Of a stretch of 64,000 nt of DNA, positions 62,026 to 64,000 are shown piece after piece. The notes beneath the pieces were generated by a model. It did no database searches, was not told where the DNA came from, and worked only from the letters and a program-made list of their open reading frames with translations. The position numbers and the translations under genes were made by a program. The stretch comes from Pseudomonas peli. Lineage in GTDB: Bacteria; Pseudomonadota; Gammaproteobacteria; Pseudomonadales; Pseudomonadaceae. The stretch covers positions 1,674,001-1,738,000 of the forward strand of contig NZ_FMTL01000001.1 of the NCBI RefSeq assembly GCF_900099645.1, written 5' to 3'. Every line of letters begins with the position of its first letter. Position 1 is the stretch's first letter.

Positions 62026-62934
62026 TTAAAACACCGACCAGCCGATCCGCTCGCTCAGCAGCTCCAGGGCCTTGATCCCGGCCAGGGAGTTGCCGGCGGC
62101 GTTCAGCTCCGGTGACCACACGCACACGCTGAAACGCCCCGGCACTACAGCGACAATGCCGCCGCCAACACCACTCTTGCCCGGTAGGCCGACACGGTAG
62201 GCAAAGTTACCAGCTTCGTCGTACAGGCCGCTGGTGGCCATGATCGCGTTGACCTGTTTGCTCTGCCGCGCACTCAAAATCGACTGACTGCTGTGCTTGC
62301 AGAAGCCGTCGTTAGCCAAAAAGCAGAACGCCCGCGCCAAGTCGACGCAGCTCATGCGCAGCGCGCAGTAACTGAAATAGCTGCGCAACACCGCTTCCAC
62401 ATCGTTGTGAAAATTGCCGAAGGACTGCATCAGGTAAGCCGCCGCTGCATTGCGTGCGCGGTGCTGGTATTCCGACTCGGCCACCCGCTGGTCCACCGCC
62501 ACCTCCGGGTTACCCGCCAGACGGCGCACAAAGTCACGCATCGACAACACTGGCGCAGCAAAGCGCGACTGATTGATGTCGCAGATCACCAGCGCACCGG
62601 CATTGATAAACGGATTGCGCGGCTTGCCTCGCTCGAATTCCAACTGCACCAGCGAATTGAAGGGCTGGCCGGAGGGCTCATGACCCAAGCGCTGCCAGAT
62701 ATCCTCACCGGAATGCTCGATCGCCTGCACCAGGCTGAACACCTTGGAAATGCTCTGCACGGAGAACGGCGTGTGCGCATCACCGGCGCAGTACAACTCG
62801 CCATCGTTGCTGTACACCGCAATGCCCAGCTGGTTGGCCGGCACATCGGCCAGCGCCGGGATGTAATCGGCCACTTTCCCTTGCCCGATCAGCGGGCGGA
62901 CTTGATCAAGAATTTCATTCAACAGCGCTTGCAT
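62026..62934 (-). CDS. glsA: Glutaminase
   Basis: A 302-aa serine-dependent glutaminase that releases ammonia from glutamine. The beta-lactamase-like catalytic Ser61 and Lys64 are in [43 protein letters not shown] and [17 protein letters not shown] complete the family pattern. The start [15 protein letters not shown] at 62934 matches known glutaminases. It is downstream of the PII-like gene on the same strand, with a 78-bp gap, so a common transcript is possible. Confidence 0.95.
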   Translation of the reverse strand: MQALLNEILDQVRPLIGQGKVADYIPALADVPANQLGIAVYSNDGELYCAGDAHTPFSVQSISKVFSLVQAIEHSGEDIWQRLGHEPSGQPFNSLVQLEFERGKPRNPFINAGALVICDINQSRFAAPVLSMRDFVRRLAGNPEVAVDQRVAESEYQHRARNAAAAYLMQSFGNFHNDVEAVLRSYFSYCALRMSCVDLARAFCFLANDGFCKHSSQSILSARQSKQVNAIMATSGLYDEAGNFAYRVGLPGKSGVGGGIVAVVPGRFSVCVWSPELNAAGNSLAGIKALELLSERIGWSVF

Positions 62935-63012
62935 GTTCAGGCTCGCCACAAGGTCCGAGCGCGCCTCGGACGATGGCAGGTAGACGCTTGCCTGGCGGCG
63001 CTGATCACACGC

Positions 63013-63315
63013 CTAAAACTTTTCCGCGCGCAGCACTTCAACCTGTGCCAGGTAGCAGACCATGGCGTAGTTGGCGTAGTAGCGCGCCTGCAGGTGGCCG
63101 GCGATGCGTTCAGCGATATCGCGGGTGCAGATGATTTCCACGCGGATATTGCCTTCGGTGTCCCAGCCGGCACTGCGCACGCCGCGGCCACCCCGGCCGC
63201 GGGCATCGGAGATGGTCCAGCCCGGCGCGCCAAGCTGTTCCAGGTCAACCACCAGTTTTTTCTCCAGCGCCGCTTCGCAGATCACGGTAAGCAGGGTGCG
63301 GATATGCGCGTCCAT
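63013..63315 (-). CDS. PII-like protein, SbtB type
   Basis: A 100-aa protein with the ferredoxin-like PII fold (LTVICEAALEKKLVVDLEQLGAPGWTISDARGRGGRG, then IRVEIICTRDIAERIAGHLQARYYANYAMVCYL). It lacks the classic GlnB T-loop Tyr motif. It sits right after the sbtA-like gene with no gap, and SbtA-SbtB pairs are known from cyanobacteria, where SbtB controls SbtA in response to adenyl nucleotides. A like function here is inference by analogy. Confidence 0.85.
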   Translation of the reverse strand: MDAHIRTLLTVICEAALEKKLVVDLEQLGAPGWTISDARGRGGRGVRSAGWDTEGNIRVEIICTRDIAERIAGHLQARYYANYAMVCYLAQVEVLRAEKF

Positions 63316-64000
63316 CTAGAGCCCCCAGGCCATCAGTTGTTCGGCCAGCATCAGGTATAACGGGATGCCGACGATGATATTGAAGGGAAAGGTAATGCCC
63401 AGCGACGCCGTCAGCGACAGCGACGGGTTGGCCTCGGGCAAGGCCAGGCGCAAGGCCGCCGGCACGGCGATATAGGACGCAGACGCCGCCAGCGTAGCCA
63501 GCACCGCTGTACCGCCGAGGCTGAGGCCCATAAAACGACCGAGTAGCGCGCCGATCAACGCACCGAACAACGGCATCAGCAAGGCAAAACCCAGCAGGCG
63601 CAGACCGAACTGCTTGAGCGAGCCGAGCTGACCGGAGGCAATCAGCCCCATCTCCAACAGGAACAGCGCCAGCACCGGTTTGAACATGCTGGTGTAGAAC
63701 GGCTCCAGCGGCTTGATTGCCTCTTTGCCGGCAATCGCACCGATGATCAGGCCACCGAGCAGCAGCATGATGCTCTTGCCGAGAAAGATTTCCCGACCCA
63801 ACTCACCCCAATCGGTATCGCGGGCAATCCCCTTGGCCAACAGGATGCCGACCAGAATCGCCGGGATTTCCAGAATGGCGACAAACAGTGGCATGTAGCT
63901 TTCGAACTCGATGCCCTTGGCCAGCATGTAGGCCACTACCACAGCAAAGGTCCCGGCGCTGACCGAACCATAGTGCGCCGCCACTGCGGCGGCATTGACC
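63316..64000 (-). CDS. SbtA-type sodium-dependent bicarbonate transporter (N-terminus beyond window)
   Basis: The C-terminal 228 codons of a membrane permease, open at the right edge. The visible part starts at AAAVAAHYGSVSAGTF, a segment conserved in SbtA (DUF897), and has about seven helices, including LEIPAILVGILLAKG, MLLLGGLIIGAIAG and KPVLALFLLEMGLIASGQL. It should import HCO3- with Na+. The SbtB-like PII gene begins at the base after its stop codon. The GTG at 63984 is internal, not the start. Confidence 0.88.
   Translation of the reverse strand, partial: VNAAAVAAHYGSVSAGTFAVVVAYMLAKGIEFESYMPLFVAILEIPAILVGILLAKGIARDTDWGELGREIFLGKSIMLLLGGLIIGAIAGKEAIKPLEPFYTSMFKPVLALFLLEMGLIASGQLGSLKQFGLRLLGFALLMPLFGALIGALLGRFMGLSLGGTAVLATLAASASYIAVPAALRLALPEANPSLSLTASLGITFPFNIIVGIPLYLMLAEQLMAWGL

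Overview
The window looks like a chromosomal segment of a Pseudomonas species. It is GC-rich, and much of its gene order matches what I remember of the P. aeruginosa chromosome: HU, rubredoxin reductase and two rubredoxins, ubiC-ubiA, phoB-phoR, a CBS/CorC protein, an M23 peptidase, a response regulator, phoU-pstB-pstA-pstC-pstS, then purE-purK and a LysR regulator beside aspA. The assignment rests on gene content and order, not on a marker gene.

Positions 1-10690 are accessory DNA. They hold a CadA/ZntA-type metal ATPase cut by the left edge, a divergent CadR regulator with a clear MerR-family operator, a DsbB/DsbA-like thiol-oxidation pair, the decayed remains of a methyltransferase gene and a hipA gene, and then an AT-rich leftward operon of four abutting genes. 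Three of those four encode different tyrosine recombinases (408, 534 and 885 aa) and the last encodes a small HTH/coiled-coil protein. This resembles the multi-recombinase modules of Tn554, RIT and gamma-mobile-trio elements. It stops at the 3' end of the HU gene, where a short motif occurs four times. It is the strongest candidate in the window for a little-described system.

Positions 10692-27363 are core metabolism and phosphate control: HU, the rubredoxin electron-transfer genes, ubiquinone synthesis (UbiC, UbiA), the PhoB/PhoR two-component system and the PstSCAB-PhoU phosphate system. PhoB-box arrays are visible ahead of phoB, pstC and pstS. Positions 27590-37151 carry a thioesterase, a TRAP transporter (dctP divergent from dctQM), a sugar mutarotase, small envelope proteins, and purE-purK flanked by two perfect hairpins.

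Positions 37253-49969 carry an AraC regulator, an overlapping four-gene operon (PepSY, sialidase-like, membrane protein, LTA-synthase-like sulfatase) that probably acts on a surface or external glycan, an acetylpolyamine deacetylase with a polyamine-binding protein, a hybrid sensor kinase overlapping an HD-GYP response regulator, and a LysR gene. Positions 50139-64000 are largely amino-acid and nitrogen catabolism: aspartase, an alanine/Na+ symporter, asparaginase, 8-oxoguanine deaminase, glutaminase, GNAT and PaiB-like proteins with a MocR regulator, and at the right edge a PII-like protein next to an SbtA-type bicarbonate transporter.

No rRNA, tRNA or CRISPR array was recognised. Most long antisense open frames in the GC-rich part are codon-periodicity shadows and were left out.
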